64,000 nt of DNA from Girardinichthys multiradiatus. Taxonomy: Eukaryota > Chordata > Actinopteri > Cyprinodontiformes > Goodeidae. The translations under genes and the position numbers were made by a program. Within the stretch, counting starts at the first letter, position 1. Each line of letters begins with the position of its first letter. Under the pieces are notes generated by a model, which worked only from the letters and a program-made list of their open reading frames with translations, did no database searches and was not told the DNA's origin. Below are positions 47,739 to 58,889 of the stretch, piece by piece. Location of the stretch: the NCBI RefSeq assembly GCF_021462225.1, contig NC_061800.1, positions 15,546,749 through 15,610,748 on the forward strand, read 5' to 3'.

Positions 47739-50690
47739 AGGTGGGGTTAGTGGACCAAGCTCAGATTTGTAAAGCCCCCAGATTCAGCTTACCGGCGACT
47801 CTTTTAGTGGGTAAGCGTACATTGACTGTATCTGCACTTATAGACTCCGGCTGCGAACAGAATCTTATAGATTTAGAATTAGTAAGCCAGGCTCGTATAG
47901 AAGTGGAATCCCTTGAATCACCACATTCAGTTTTAGCTTTAGACGGAAAGAGACTACAACAGATAACTCAACGAACTAAACCAGTGGAACTATTGTTATC
48001 TGGCAATCATAGAGAAAATACATCCTTTTTTGTGTTTCCAGTATCTCAAGGTTTTCTAGTTTTAGAATTTCCTTGGTTACAGCAACATAATCCACATTTA
48101 GACTGGTCAAAGTGTCACATAGAGTCCTGACTGGTCTGCTGACTGCCATTCATCTTGTCTAAGATCAGCTTTTGCATTTAATCCGCCTCCACAGGCTAGC
48201 AGTGAGGGCGAGAGGATTGATTTGACTCAGGTACCTCTAGAATACCATGATCTCAAGGGAGTGTTTAGCAAGAATTAAGCTCTATCCTTACCTCCTCACA
48301 CACCCTATGATTGTGCAATTAATCTTCTTCCCGGCGCACCTCTGCCCTCTAGCAGACTCTACAACATTTCACGTCCTGAACAGAAGTCAATGGAAGATTA
48401 TATAAATGATTCCTTATCAGCAGGTATTATTTGGCCTTCCTCATCACCACTAGGGGCGGGGGTTTTTTTGTAGGGAAGAAGGATGGTTCATTGTGTCCCT
48501 GTATAGACTATAGGGGTTTAAATCAGATCACCATTAAGTACCCACTTCCCCTCATCGCCTCTGCCTTTGAACCCGTTTATGGTGCCATGGTTTTTTCTAA
48601 ATGAGATCTTCGAATCGCTTACCACTTGGTCAGGATCCGCCAGGGGGATTAGTGGAAGACGGCATTTAAGACGCTGTTGGGTCATTTTGAGTATTTGGTC
48701 ATGCCCTTTGGACTGTGTAATGCTCCTGCGGTTTTTCAAGCTTTGGTCGACGACATTCTCAGGGATTTTTTGAAAATTTTTGTCCGTATACTTAGATGAT
48801 ATACTGATTTACTCTAAGAATATGAAGGAGCATTGCAAACACGTTCGCCAAATTCTTCAACGTCTCCTGGAGAACCGCCTGTTTGTAAAAGCCGAGAAGT
48901 GTGAGTTTCACCAGTCATCAGTCACTTTCCTGGGCTACATCCTTGAGGGTGGACAGGTATGTTCAGATCCAGAGAAAATCAGAGCTGTACTAGAATGGCC
49001 GTTGCTGCACTCACGCAGGTCTTTGCAGCGTTTTTTGGGATTTGCCAATTTTTACAGACATTTCATCAAGGGCTATAGTCTGATTGCTGCACCTCTAACA
49101 GCTCTGACTTCTTCTAAGATATCTTTTTCCTGGTCATCCGAAGCAGCCTTTTGTGATCTCAAGGAGATGTTATCTCGTGCCCCCATCTTGGTCCATCCGG
49201 ATTCCTCAAGACAATTTATCCTAGAAGTCGACGCCTCAGACATTGGGGTCGGATCGGTGCTGTTGCAAAACTCTGAAGATGGGAGACTTCATCCTTGTGC
49301 TTTCTTTTCTCGCAGGTTCAGCAATACGGAGAGGAACTATGACGTCGGTGACAGAGAACTCCTGGGGATAAAATTGGCCCTCAAGGAGTGGCGCCACTGG
49401 CTTGAGGGGGCCAAACATCCCATCCAAGTCTGGAGGGATCACAAAACCTGGCCTACCTACAGTCAGCCAAAAGACTAAACCCACGTCAGTCTGGCTGGTC
49501 CTAATTTTTTTCTCGTTTCGACTTATGTATTTCTTTCATGCCCGGACCAAAGAATACTAAGCCTGATGCCCTCTCCAGACAATTCGACACAGACGATTCG
49601 GTGAGGGAACCTGCACCCATCATACCAGGGCACTCAGATGGGAGATTGAGGAGACGGTATTAAGGGCTCAACTACAGGAGCCAGATCCTGGTAATGGACC
49701 ACCTAACCGTGTCTACGTCCCATACACAGTACGAGCTCGATTAATCAATTGGCTACACACAGCAAGGTTTTTGGCTCATCCAGGTGTTAGTAGAACTATT
49801 GCATTGGTTCAAAGGAGGTTTTGGTGGCCATCATTACATAAAGATGTGAAGGAATTTGTTCAGTCTTGTGCCACTTGTGCTAGGAATAAGTCTTGCAACC
49901 AGTCTCCTGCAGGTCTTCTCTAACCTCTAAGCATCCCAAGTCGTCCCTGGTCTCACATAGCTTTGTATTTTGTTGCTGGTCTTCCCCTCTCCTCAGGTGT
50001 GACAACTATTCTCACTATTGTGGACCGTTTTTCTATATCGTGTCATCTCATCCCCCTCAGAAAACTTCCTTCAGCCCCTCAAACTGCCAAATTTCTCACT
50101 AAACATGTTTTTCGTCTCCATGGAATACCACTGGACATCTTATCTGACTGAAGCCCAGTTTTGAAAACAGTTTTGTTTAGCTCTCGGAGCCAGGGTTTCA
50201 TTGACTTCAGGTTACCACCCACAGTGTAATGGTCAGACCGAAAGATTAAATCAGCAGCTAGAATCAACCCTACGATGTCTCACGTCCACTAACCCTTCTG
50301 ACTGGTACGCATATCTACCTTGGGTGGAGCATGCCTTAAATTCACACATTTTCTCTGCCACTGGACGTTCACCATTTGAGGCCTCACTGGGTTATCTGCC
50401 ACCCCTGTTTGCTGCTGATGAAAGAGAAATCACTGTGTCATCCATCCACCAACATGTCCGCCGCTGTAAGACCATTTGGAACTGAACTGTCCAGAGGCTC
50501 CATCGCACTGCTGATCGCAAACGCAGACCTGCACTGGAGTATCAGCCTGGACAAAAAGTTTGGTTGTCGGCACGTGATGTGCCCCTTAAGTCCATGTCAA
50601 GGAAGCTTTCGTCTCGTTTCATTGGTCCCTATGAGATCGAGACGGTAATTAGTCCATCTGCTGTTCGTCTTCGCCTCCAAATCTTCGTTT
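47660..50690 (+). pseudogene. Sushi-like gypsy pol (protease, RT, RNase H, integrase)
   Basis: The protease frame overlaps the end of gag in the -1 frame and keeps the active-site triplet in ALIDSGCEQN (47843-47851). It closes at 48130. The reverse transcriptase N-terminal half is broken by stops and frameshifts (48131-48780), and the YLDD motif is intact at 48789-48800. The open frame from there carries the RT thumb ([16 protein letters not shown]) and RNase H ([16 protein letters not shown]) to 49478. The integrase zinc region is near 49736-49890 (HPGVSRTI, CATCARNK), the core begins IVDRFS with the first Asp, the LSD motif is followed by a stop near 50148, and the third motif TERLNQQLE keeps the Glu. 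[12 protein letters not shown] marks the C-terminus near 50620. Not functional. Confidence 0.87.
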
Positions 50691-50738
50691 CCATCCTACC
50701 TTCCATGTCTCCCAGATCAAACCAGTGGTCTCCAGTGA

Positions 50739-50776
50739 TTTGTATGTGGGTCAGAGCTATTTCGAATACAATGACA
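50739..50776 (+). mobile_element. 38-bp remnant of the gypsy 3' LTR
   Basis: TGTATGTGGGTCAGAGCTAT and the following CGAATACAATGACA repeat the last bases of the 5' LTR at 46716-46753. The rest of the 3' LTR and the end of pol are deleted. Confidence 0.85.
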
Positions 50777-50865
50777 GTCCTATGAAATAACCAAAAAACT
50801 ACAAAAAGCAAATGGGTACACACTGTCAGTTATTTTGTTTTATTCATATTATTTAACATCATGTG

Positions 50866-52135
50866 TAGGGATGGGTGCCTTTCACATTTTAAACGATATG
50901 GTACCGGTACCTGGGAATTGATACTGGTACTCAACAGTACCAGTTTTCGGTACTTTGTGTGTGTTAATGTGGAAATAAATGTTAATTTGTTTAATAATAA
51001 AATTTCAAAAATTTTCAAATTAACATTTATTTCTCAATATATAAACTTTAAAGAATATTTCAAAACAACATCCAGCTGTCTGTATATTCAACATCTCGGT
51101 TGTTTGAAACATTTCTTCAACATTAAAACCCTTAACTGATTACGCTGTGTTTTTTCGTAATATTGCACAAATTAAAACCCAGTCATGTTTCTGGCTGTAG
51201 ACGAGTCACAGGCATGCTAACGGTGCTGAATGCAGGAGTTGTAGCCGTAGATCTGAGGCTGGTGAAAACTCTCCTCAGCCTTGAGAAAAATCTGGTGCTT
51301 AACCAGGTGCTTCCTCAGATTAGAAGTATTCCTGCCACTGACCTTTCACTTCACGTCACAAATATTGCAGTGAGCGTGTTACAGCTTCGATCTTTTAGCC
51401 ATAGCAAAAGCACTGGGAGACACGGGTGTAACCAGTTAAGCTCTTTCTTAGCCAAAACAAAACAATAATTGATCATCTGTGTGCGTGTAATCAGTATATA
51501 AGTTTAACTAATATAGATGCATGCGGATGCGTGCCATGAACGAACTCTGAAATGTTATGCAGTGTTGAAGTTGCAATAATCTCTTAATAAGGTAGGCGAG
51601 ATTTCAGCCCACAGCAGCTGGCGTGGCTGCAGTGTGGACCAGGTGGCAGAAGCAGGGCGGAGCAGAAATTCCCCGCTCTCACACATGGAAGCGCAGCTCT
51701 TTCATAAACAGGACGCGCTGGGCCCTAGCGGATCCTGCGGGCTGACGCTTCAGGTGCACCTCATGAAAAAGAAAAGAAACATAACATAAGAGACAATATT
51801 CAAAACAAATCATGCCTATTAAAAGAGAAGGGCCGTCACAGAGCGTAATCTGCATCACATTTGAAAAGGGGAGCCATACTTTTGACGGCTTTCTATCAGC
51901 AATGCTTTGTTGATGGAACCAGCGGCTACTGACGTCATTACGCTCTTGTGCGTGCAATGCTGTGTTCATGTCCGGGATGGAAAATCGCCGACTCTTCCAC
52001 TCCCTCAGTGTCACAATAATATGTTTTTTCGTACCGAAACATCTTACGATTGGATTTTATGTGAATCGGTACGCTGTAGTACCGACAAAATTCTGTCAGT
52101 ACCTATAAAAGTACCAAATTCGGTACCCATCCCTA
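50866..52135 (-). mobile_element. hAT transposon remnant with BED finger
   Basis: The ends are TAGGGATGGGTGCC at the left and the complement of TAGGGATGGGTACCGAATTT at the right. The 8 bp outside, ATCATGTG and ATTACGCG, agree at 5 of 8 positions, and all three differences are C/T transitions, as expected for a decayed 8-bp duplication. GGTACC-rich subterminal repeats are near both ends. Only the N-terminal zinc finger of the transposase is recognisable (minus strand, 51295-51402). Confidence 0.75.
51295..51402 (-). pseudogene. BED zinc finger of a hAT transposase
   Basis: From the ATG at 51400-51402 the minus strand reads MAKRSKL, a stop, then HAHCNICDVK, a second stop, and KVSGRNTSNLRKHLVKHQIF. 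The CxxC pair and the HxxxH pair of a BED finger are both kept. In hAT transposases this finger binds DNA at the element ends. The catalytic domain is not visible between here and 50866. Confidence 0.75.
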
Positions 52136-53808
52136 ATTACGCGTTAACTGTTTATATTGTAAAGTTTATGCTTTTAAACATTATCCATTAACAAAAATGT
52201 ACCAGTTAAAGCTTGATGCTATAAAGGTTTCACTTTTAGTTTAACTTGATGTTCACTGGTAACAAAGCACTTCAAATATTAAACATGACTCATTATACTT
52301 TCTTGAGACAATGACTTCAGTTATGTTAAACCCCTGCTGTTATGTGTGGTAATTGTCTCAATAGGAGCAACAATAAGACCAGCTCTGGTAGGTATCCTTC
52401 ATTCTTCCTCTTAAAATGTGGCGACCCTACTTATATAACCTAATTCAAGGAGGGAACTAGCAAGTAAGATCAATATTATCTGTAGTGTTCAGTTTGAGTT
52501 AATAGATGCAGTATCAGTGTAAAGTGGACTTGGCATTAATATCGAATCAAGTGTAAAAACATTTCTGTTTTTCTTCATCTAAAATCATGTCTGCGACAAC
52601 ACAGCACACTCAATTTTGCTCCACAGGAACACCTACAACTAACCATGTTTGTAGACTTACTGCTTTTCTTTGACTTTAAACAAACATCATAGAAGAACAG
52701 AATAGGGAAATGGGTTGTCCTTATAGCCATTTGATATCAGAGCCTTTACCCCCTCCACTCTTCCTCACCTTTTACCAAGTTGAGATACACTAATTAACCT
52801 GGCATTGTTTTCCACAAGATTTTATTTCAAAGTAAGACATGCAATTTCACCACCATACAACGAGAAGACAAGCTAGAATCGAAAAAAGTGAACAAATGAA
52901 GCCTTACTGGACTTTAAGATTTACGGAGAGATGGAACGACGGATTACAGACAGGAGGTGGGTGGGCGGAAAGCTGTTTGGAAGATTTCAGACAGCACTAA
53001 GAGTTTCTGTGGGGCAACTCGGCATGTGCATCAACATTGTTTGTCTATGTAGGAAGCTCATAGCTGTTGGTAGTAGAGTGTGTGTGTTCAGTATGTGTGT
53101 GGGTGGATACAGAATGTGTGAGAACATTTCTGGATCAAGCTTGGAGAGAAGCAACAAATAACAAATACTAAGCTGTATAAAAATATGTTGAGATGTTTTG
53201 GCCATTTATCACTATGCATTTTTTCTTTTTTTCGCTTTTGGCTTGTATCTCTCCACCACATGACCTTCGCTGAAGAGGGATCCAAAAGTCTTCCAGCAGC
53301 ATGATGTCATCTCTGAATAAAACATGGTGGAGAGGAGCAACAGTTCTCTGTTGGGTGAATGATCTCATCCCTTTACTGGAAAAAACAAGCTAAGCTTTTC
53401 ACAAGAGAGTAAAACACCAGTGTCATCACATGTCACCACTGACCGAAAAATATGTATGATTCAAGAGCTTTTACATGCACTTTCGCACAGGTAGGCCTAT
53501 TTACATTTTGCACATGCAATTACTCATAGCTCATCATTAATTCATAATCTTACATTACGTCAGATTGTTTTAAAGACCTTAATAACTTCATCAGACCTTA
53601 AACTGAAAAAGGTTGCCAGATTTATCCACTGTTCGACCCCTGTACAATAAATATTCTGGGCATATTTTGGCTGTAGAATGTAGTTAAACAATTAGTGCTC
53701 TGGCTATGTAAAACAAACAAGGGAATTTCATGTAGAGAAGAAAGCCAAACATATCTAAAGGTAGTACCACATATCCTCCTTCTTGCCATCTTAACTGTGG
53801 GAAGGAAT
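52136..53808. other. Noncoding DNA
   Basis: No gene or element with clear ends. Around 53220-53390 a stretch with AGCAGCATGATGTCATCTCT may be an eroded transposon, but I cannot place it. Confidence 0.35.
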
Positions 53809-53810
53809 TA

Positions 53811-55464
53811 CAGGTCCTTCTCAAAATATTAGCATATTGTGATAAAGTTCATTATTTTCCATAATGTCATGATGAAAATTTAACATTCATATATTTTAGA
53901 TTCATTGCACACTAACTGAAATATTTCAGGTCTTTTATTGTCTTAATACGGATGATTTTGGCATACAGCTCATGAAAACCCAAAATTCCTATCTCACAAA
54001 ATTAGCATATCATTAAAAGGGTCTCTAAACGAGCTATGAACCTAATCATCTGAATCAACGAGTTAACTCTAAACACCTGCAAAAGATTCCTGAGGCCTTT
54101 AAAACTCCCAGCCTGGTTCATCACTCAAAACCCCAATCATGGGTAAGACTGCCGACCTGACTGCTGTCCAGAAGGCCACTATTGACACCCTCAAGCAAGA
54201 GGGTAAGACATAAAGAAATTTCTGAACGAATAGGCTGTTCCCAGAGTGCTGTATCAAGGCACCTCAGTGGGAAGTCTGTGGGAAGGAAAAAGTGTGGCAG
54301 AAAACGCTGCACAACGAGAAGAGGTGACCGGACCCTGAGGAAGATTGTGGAGAAGGGCCGATTCCAGACCTTGGGGGACCTGAGGAAGATTGTGGAGAAG
54401 GGCCGATTCCAGACCTTGGGGGACCTGCGGAAGCAGTGGACTGAGTCTGGAGTAGAAACATCCAGAGCCACCGTGCACAGGCGTGTGCAGGAAATGGGCT
54501 ACAGGTGCCGCATTCCCCAGGTCAAGCCACTTTTGAACCAGAAACAGCGGCAAAAGTGCCTGACCTGGGCTACAGAGAAGCAGCACTGGACTGTTGCTCA
54601 GTGGTCCAAAGTACTTTTTTCGGATGAAAGCAAATTCTGCATGTCATTCGGAAATCAAGGTGCCAGAGTCTGGAGGAAGACTGGGGAGAAGGAAATGCCA
54701 AAATGCCAGAAGTCCAGTGTCAAGTACCCACAGTCAGTGATGGTCTGGGGTGCCGTGTCAGCTGCTGGTGTTCGTCCACTGTGTTTTATCAAGGACAGGG
54801 TCAATGCAGCTAGCTATCAGGAGATTTTGGAGCACTTCATGCTTCCATCTGCTGAAAAGCTTTATGGAGATGAAGATTTCATTTTTCAGCACGACCTGGC
54901 ACCTGCTCACAGTGCCAAAACCACTGGTAAATGGTTTACTGACCATGGTATCACTGTGCTCAATTGGCCTGCCAACACTCCTGACCTGAACCCCATAGAG
55001 AATCTGTGGGATATTGTGAAGAGAACGTTGAGAGACTCAAGACCCAACACTCTGGATGAGCTAAAGGCCGCTATCGAAGCATCCTGGGCCTCCATAAGAC
55101 CTCAGCAGTGCCACAGGCTGATTGCCTCCGTGCCACGCCGCATTGAAGCAGTAATTTCTGCCATAAGGATTCCCGTCCAAGTATTGAGTGCATAACTGTA
55201 CATGATTATTTGAAGGTTGACGTTTTTTGTATTAAAAACACTTTTCTTTTATTGGTCGGATGAAATATGCTAATTTTGTGAGATAGGAATTTTGGGTTTT
55301 CATGAGCTGTATGCCAAAATCATCTGTATTAAGACAATAAAAGACCTGAAATATTTCAGTTAGTGTGCAATGAATCTAAAATATATGAATGTTAAATTTT
55401 CATCATGACATTATGGAAAATAATGAACTTTATCACAATATGCTAATATTTTGAGAAGGACCTG
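53811..55464 (+). mobile_element. Tc1-like DD34E transposon, second copy with long inverted repeats
   Basis: The ends are CAGGTCCTTCTCAAAATATT at 53811 and its complement at 55464, with TA at 53809-53810 and 55465-55466. Inverted repeats are about 200 bp. Its 1654 bp exceed the copy at 1210-2819 by 44, mainly because of a 45-bp tandem duplication in the transposase. It is in the opposite orientation to that copy. Confidence 0.94.
54139..55195 (+). pseudogene. Tc1-like transposase with two frameshifts and an internal duplication
   Basis: ATG at 54139 gives MGKTADLTAVQKATIDTLKQ. Relative to the copy at 1487-2491 two bases are missing near 54206-54212, so the frame stops at a TAA and the reading resumes in the next frame (HKEISERIGCSQSAVSRHL). 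A perfect 45-bp in-frame duplication (54337-54381 and 54382-54426) repeats RKIVEKGRFQTLGDL in the DNA-binding half. The DDE residues are all present: SDESKF, FQHDLAPAH, NPIENLW, with 34-residue spacing. A single-base insertion near 55165 changes the last nine residues, so the usual FPTKY end is lost and the frame ends at 55195. It may read as a 337-residue protein from a later start, but lacks the normal N-terminus. Confidence 0.9.
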
Positions 55465-55466
55465 TA

Positions 55467-57985
55467 TTTAACTGTGTTTACCTTGTCTCCCCTTATGGCG
55501 ACCTGAGGACCATGTTCCACTATTTTTGAATCAGTTTCATAATTATCTTTCATTGTTTCATGTGTCATGGTTGATGACAAGTGTCATCATATTCTATAGC
55601 TATAAACACAAAAAACATTGTAAAAAGGTGCATAGTGGTGAGATCAGGCTTTTAAGGACAGATTCCATGCTGGTTAAGATTGGGTATTTATTTGACATTT
55701 AGTTGTAATATCAGGTCTAATTGATATAATCCATTTTAATGTCTAATTTGCATCTAAATGCATGGATTTTATTGAGTGAACTACTGAGATGATAAATAAT
55801 TAACATCAAGAGGGTTTCTAGTGTCATATGTCTGAACATTCGGACAGCTGTGGGGCCTTTAGGGTATCCTCGGTCAAAAATACACGCAAGATAATGCTCA
55901 CAGATATGGCACAGTGACCAAGAAACAATACAGTGCAACATTCTTACTGTTTTTGCACTGTCTCTCAATAGAGTAGCACTGTAGCACAAGTAGCAGCATA
56001 AAGTGCAATTAGGCTCAGAGCCAAGCTGTCCATGTTCAAAAGGGTACATTATTTATGTCTAATAACCAGACCACAAAAAGTTAAAGGAAAATATGAAAAG
56101 ATATGTCTAATAAGAATAATAATAAATAAAACTACATCCAAGCTTGTACATAAATGATTTTACCGAAGCAGTAATCAAAATAGTAAGAGCAAAGATAAAA
56201 AATTGAAAACACAGTAATTACAGAACATCACAACCCCCTGCCTACACACCCGGGACACAGGAAGTGACACGTGAGAGCAGGCAGTGGTTAATTACTATTG
56301 GCCCTCACTGCAGGCCCACCAGGCATCAGCATCCATCGCCTCTGATGCTAAAATAATTAATGCTGTCGCTGTCATCCCCTGTCCCTGTAGCCATGGCGAT
56401 GAGAAGATTTTATTTTCTCCCCCTCCAGGGAACCCCTCAACACCCACCCCCCGCTGTGAAGCAGCAGTTGGCCAATGAGAAGAGTCACTCAGTGAGTGAG
56501 TGAATCTATGGTTCAGTAGTGATCTGAATGATTTAAGCAGTGACTTCAAGCTGCAGGTAACAGCTGGCTTCAGTCAGGTTTGACTCAGTCATAGATTCAT
56601 TTCCTTTACAATAGTGCAGACAAAAGGTGCCTCAAATCACTTTGGTGTTTTAACGTTTTCATGTCACAGAGGATGGTCAAAATTTAAATTGCTTGTAAAT
56701 AAAATCACCAATTTTATTTTAAAGATTATCAAAAGTCTCAGCATACATGAAATCAACTTCTTTCCCCCTTAGAAACGTTTCAGTAGCAGTATTATTTGTC
56801 ATGGTGATTATTTTTTATTTTATTAAAACAATGTCACTCACTGAACTGTGTCTAATTGGTTTCCCCATGACAAAAATTAGAGGGCGCATAAACAAATGAA
56901 AAAGTTTTGAAGTAATGGCAGGTGGAAGTTTTAAACAGTTACCTTATTAGCTTCCTGTAGCAGCTAGTGTTATAGCAGTGTTAATGCTAGCTTTTATGTA
57001 AACAGAAAGAACAAATGTAGACGTGGTTTTAAGAGTATAATTTTTTTCATTCCCTGTAACACAGATTTTAAGCTTTTCCCTTGAAAACCTTTTTTCTGCA
57101 GGGTCACCGAGAACCAAAAAAATAAGGCAGCCTAAGAGAAAGCAGAAATGGTTGCAGAGACGACACCAATGGACTGATAAAAGCTTTCTGGGAAAGTCTA
57201 CTGTGTTAACATGCATGTTATCCTGTCTAGAGGCACTTAAAAATATGACCTGGCACTGTGTAAAGAGTCGGATTATATATTTATCTCAAAAAGGGATAAT
57301 CTTTTTTTACATCTGCCTCTTCTTTGATTTGAAGTTGTAATTGGAAAAAACAACAACATTGTTTTAGTGAAAAAGCAACAGGTTCAGTAATGCGCTATTT
57401 TGCTTAGGAGTACCCAGTTAAAAAGCAGTTGTTTAAATAAATCTAAGACATGACATGTTGTGTGTGGAATCCATTGTTCTCAAAACAGTGGTCTCTATAC
57501 AACAGTTGGGCTTCAAAACCGTCAAGACTTTGCGTGCTGGCTCTAATTTTACCAAGCCAGAGGAGTTTCAGAATTATTGCTTTCACATGCTTCCTGTCTG
57601 TTCATGTTTTTTCTCAGATGTAGGCATGGCAGGCCAAGGGGGCTCCTGTGATTGCACTGAACCTCTACACTGGTCTACTCCATACATTTTCTGTTTAAAC
57701 TTGTGAGTTCTGGTGCTCTTCTCTCAAAGTATAATCTCGCCATTGCAACCTGCTGCCATGCCTGGGATCACAGAGAAACTCCAACACTATCCACACGTCA
57801 CCTGGTTTCAGTATATTTTGAGATATCAGTGACCACCAATTCAACCACCAGGATTTCACAATACCTTCCTCCAAGCCGAAGCAACAAGTTGGAAATTAAA
57901 TATGTTAACATAAATTGGAGAAAATTTATTTTATGTAGCAGTTTTATATGTAGAGTACAATGCTTTGTTATTTAACAATTACATG
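55467..57985. other. Noncoding DNA
   Basis: AT-rich unique sequence apart from the island at 56220-56520. No gene or element recognised. Confidence 0.4.
56220..56520. other. Candidate conserved noncoding element
   Basis: A GC-richer, non-repetitive island with GGTTAATTACTATTGGCCCT (a TAATTA site next to a CCAAT-like ATTGG), TAAAATAATTAATGCTGTCG and a C-rich block. It stands out from AT-rich flanks and has no coding frame. Confidence 0.35.
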
Positions 57986-57987
57986 TA

Positions 57988-58880
57988 CACTCACTGGTCA
58001 CTTTATTAGGTACACCTTGCTAGTACCGGGTTGGACCCCCTTTGGCCTTCAGAACTGCCTTAATCCTTCGTGGCATAAATCCAACAAGGTACTGGAAACA
58101 TTCCTCAGAGAGTTTGGTCCATATTGACATGATAGCATCACACAGATGCTGCAGATTTGTCAGCTGCACATTCATGATGCGAATCTCCCGTTCCACCTCA
58201 TCCCAAAGGTGCTCTATTGGATTGAGATCTGGTGACTATGGAGGCCATTTGAGTACAGTGAACTCATTGTTATGTTCAAGAAAGCAGTCTGAGATGATTC
58301 GTGCTTTATGACATGGCGCTATATCCTGCTGGAAGTAACCATCAGAAGATGGGTACACTGTGGTCATAAAGGGATGGACATGGTCAGCAATAATACTCAG
58401 GTAGACTGTGGCGTTCACACGATGCTCAATTGGTACTAGGGGGGCCCAAAGTGTGCCAAGAAAATATCCCCACACCATTACACCACCACCACCAGCCTGA
58501 ACCATTGATACAAGGCAGGATGGATCCATGTTTTCATGTTGTCGACGTCAAATTCTGACCCTACCATCCGAATGTCGCAGCAGAAATCGAGACCAGGCAA
58601 CGTTTTTTGTATCTTCTATTGTCCAATTTTGTTGAGCCTGTGTGAATTGTAGCAGTTTCTGAAATACTCAGACCAGCCCGTCTGGCACCAACAACCATGC
58701 CACGTTCAAAGTCACTTAAATCACCTATCTTCCCCGTTCTGATGCTCGGTTTGAACTGCAGCAGATCATCTTGATCATGTCTACATGCTTAAATGCATTG
58801 AGTTGTTGCCATGTGATGGGCTAGAAATTTGCGTTAAGGAGCTGTTGGACAGGTGTACCTAATAAAGTGGCCGGTGAGTG
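57988..58880 (-). mobile_element. DD36E-type Tc1/mariner relic, internally deleted
   Basis: The ends CACTCACTGGTCACTTTATT and, complemented, CACTCACCGGCCACTTTATT match at nearly all positions, flanked by TA at 57986-57987 and 58881-58882. Length is only 893 bp against about 1270 bp for the related intact element at 62055-63324. The minus strand holds a broken transposase. Confidence 0.9.
58020..58728 (-). pseudogene. DD36E transposase, deleted and interrupted
   Basis: Near 58728 the start codon is ATA in place of ATG, followed by GDLSDFERGMVVGARRAGLS, the same N-terminal pattern as the intact protein at 62241 (MGDIPEFKRGQIVGARLAG). Much of the DNA-binding region and the first catalytic Asp are gone. 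A 97-residue piece then reads GGGGVMVWGYFLGTLWAPLV, and HPFMTTVYPSSDGYFQQDIA with the second Asp. TAG replaces Gln just before SPDLNPIEHLW, which holds the Glu. The count between second Asp and Glu is 36 residues. The end is FMPRRIKAVLKAKGGPTRY before TAG at 58020. Confidence 0.85.
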
Positions 58881-58889
58881 TACATTATA

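Larger units (their letters stand above)
44118..50776 (+). mobile_element. Decayed Sushi-like Ty3/gypsy retrotransposon
   Basis: Order: 5' LTR (44118-46753, interrupted by a hAT element), gag, protease, reverse transcriptase, RNase H, integrase, and a 38-bp remnant of the 3' LTR. The gag end with one CCHC knuckle and the MLLGGTRLSFEERQRR stretch before it is characteristic of the Sushi group, the lineage from which mammalian PEG10/RTL genes derive. The end of the integrase has the GPYEI module. The 5-bp flanks (AACCT and GTCCT) do not match well. Many stops and frameshifts make it inactive. Confidence 0.88.

Noticed and set aside
44113..50781. AACCT and GTCCT as the target duplication of the gypsy element
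   Set aside because: Only three of five positions agree, so I do not claim it. The 3' end was rearranged by a deletion.
51163..51468. A 101-residue plus-strand open frame
   Set aside because: It is the complement of the BED-finger region of the hAT on the minus strand, where the cysteine and histidine pattern makes sense.
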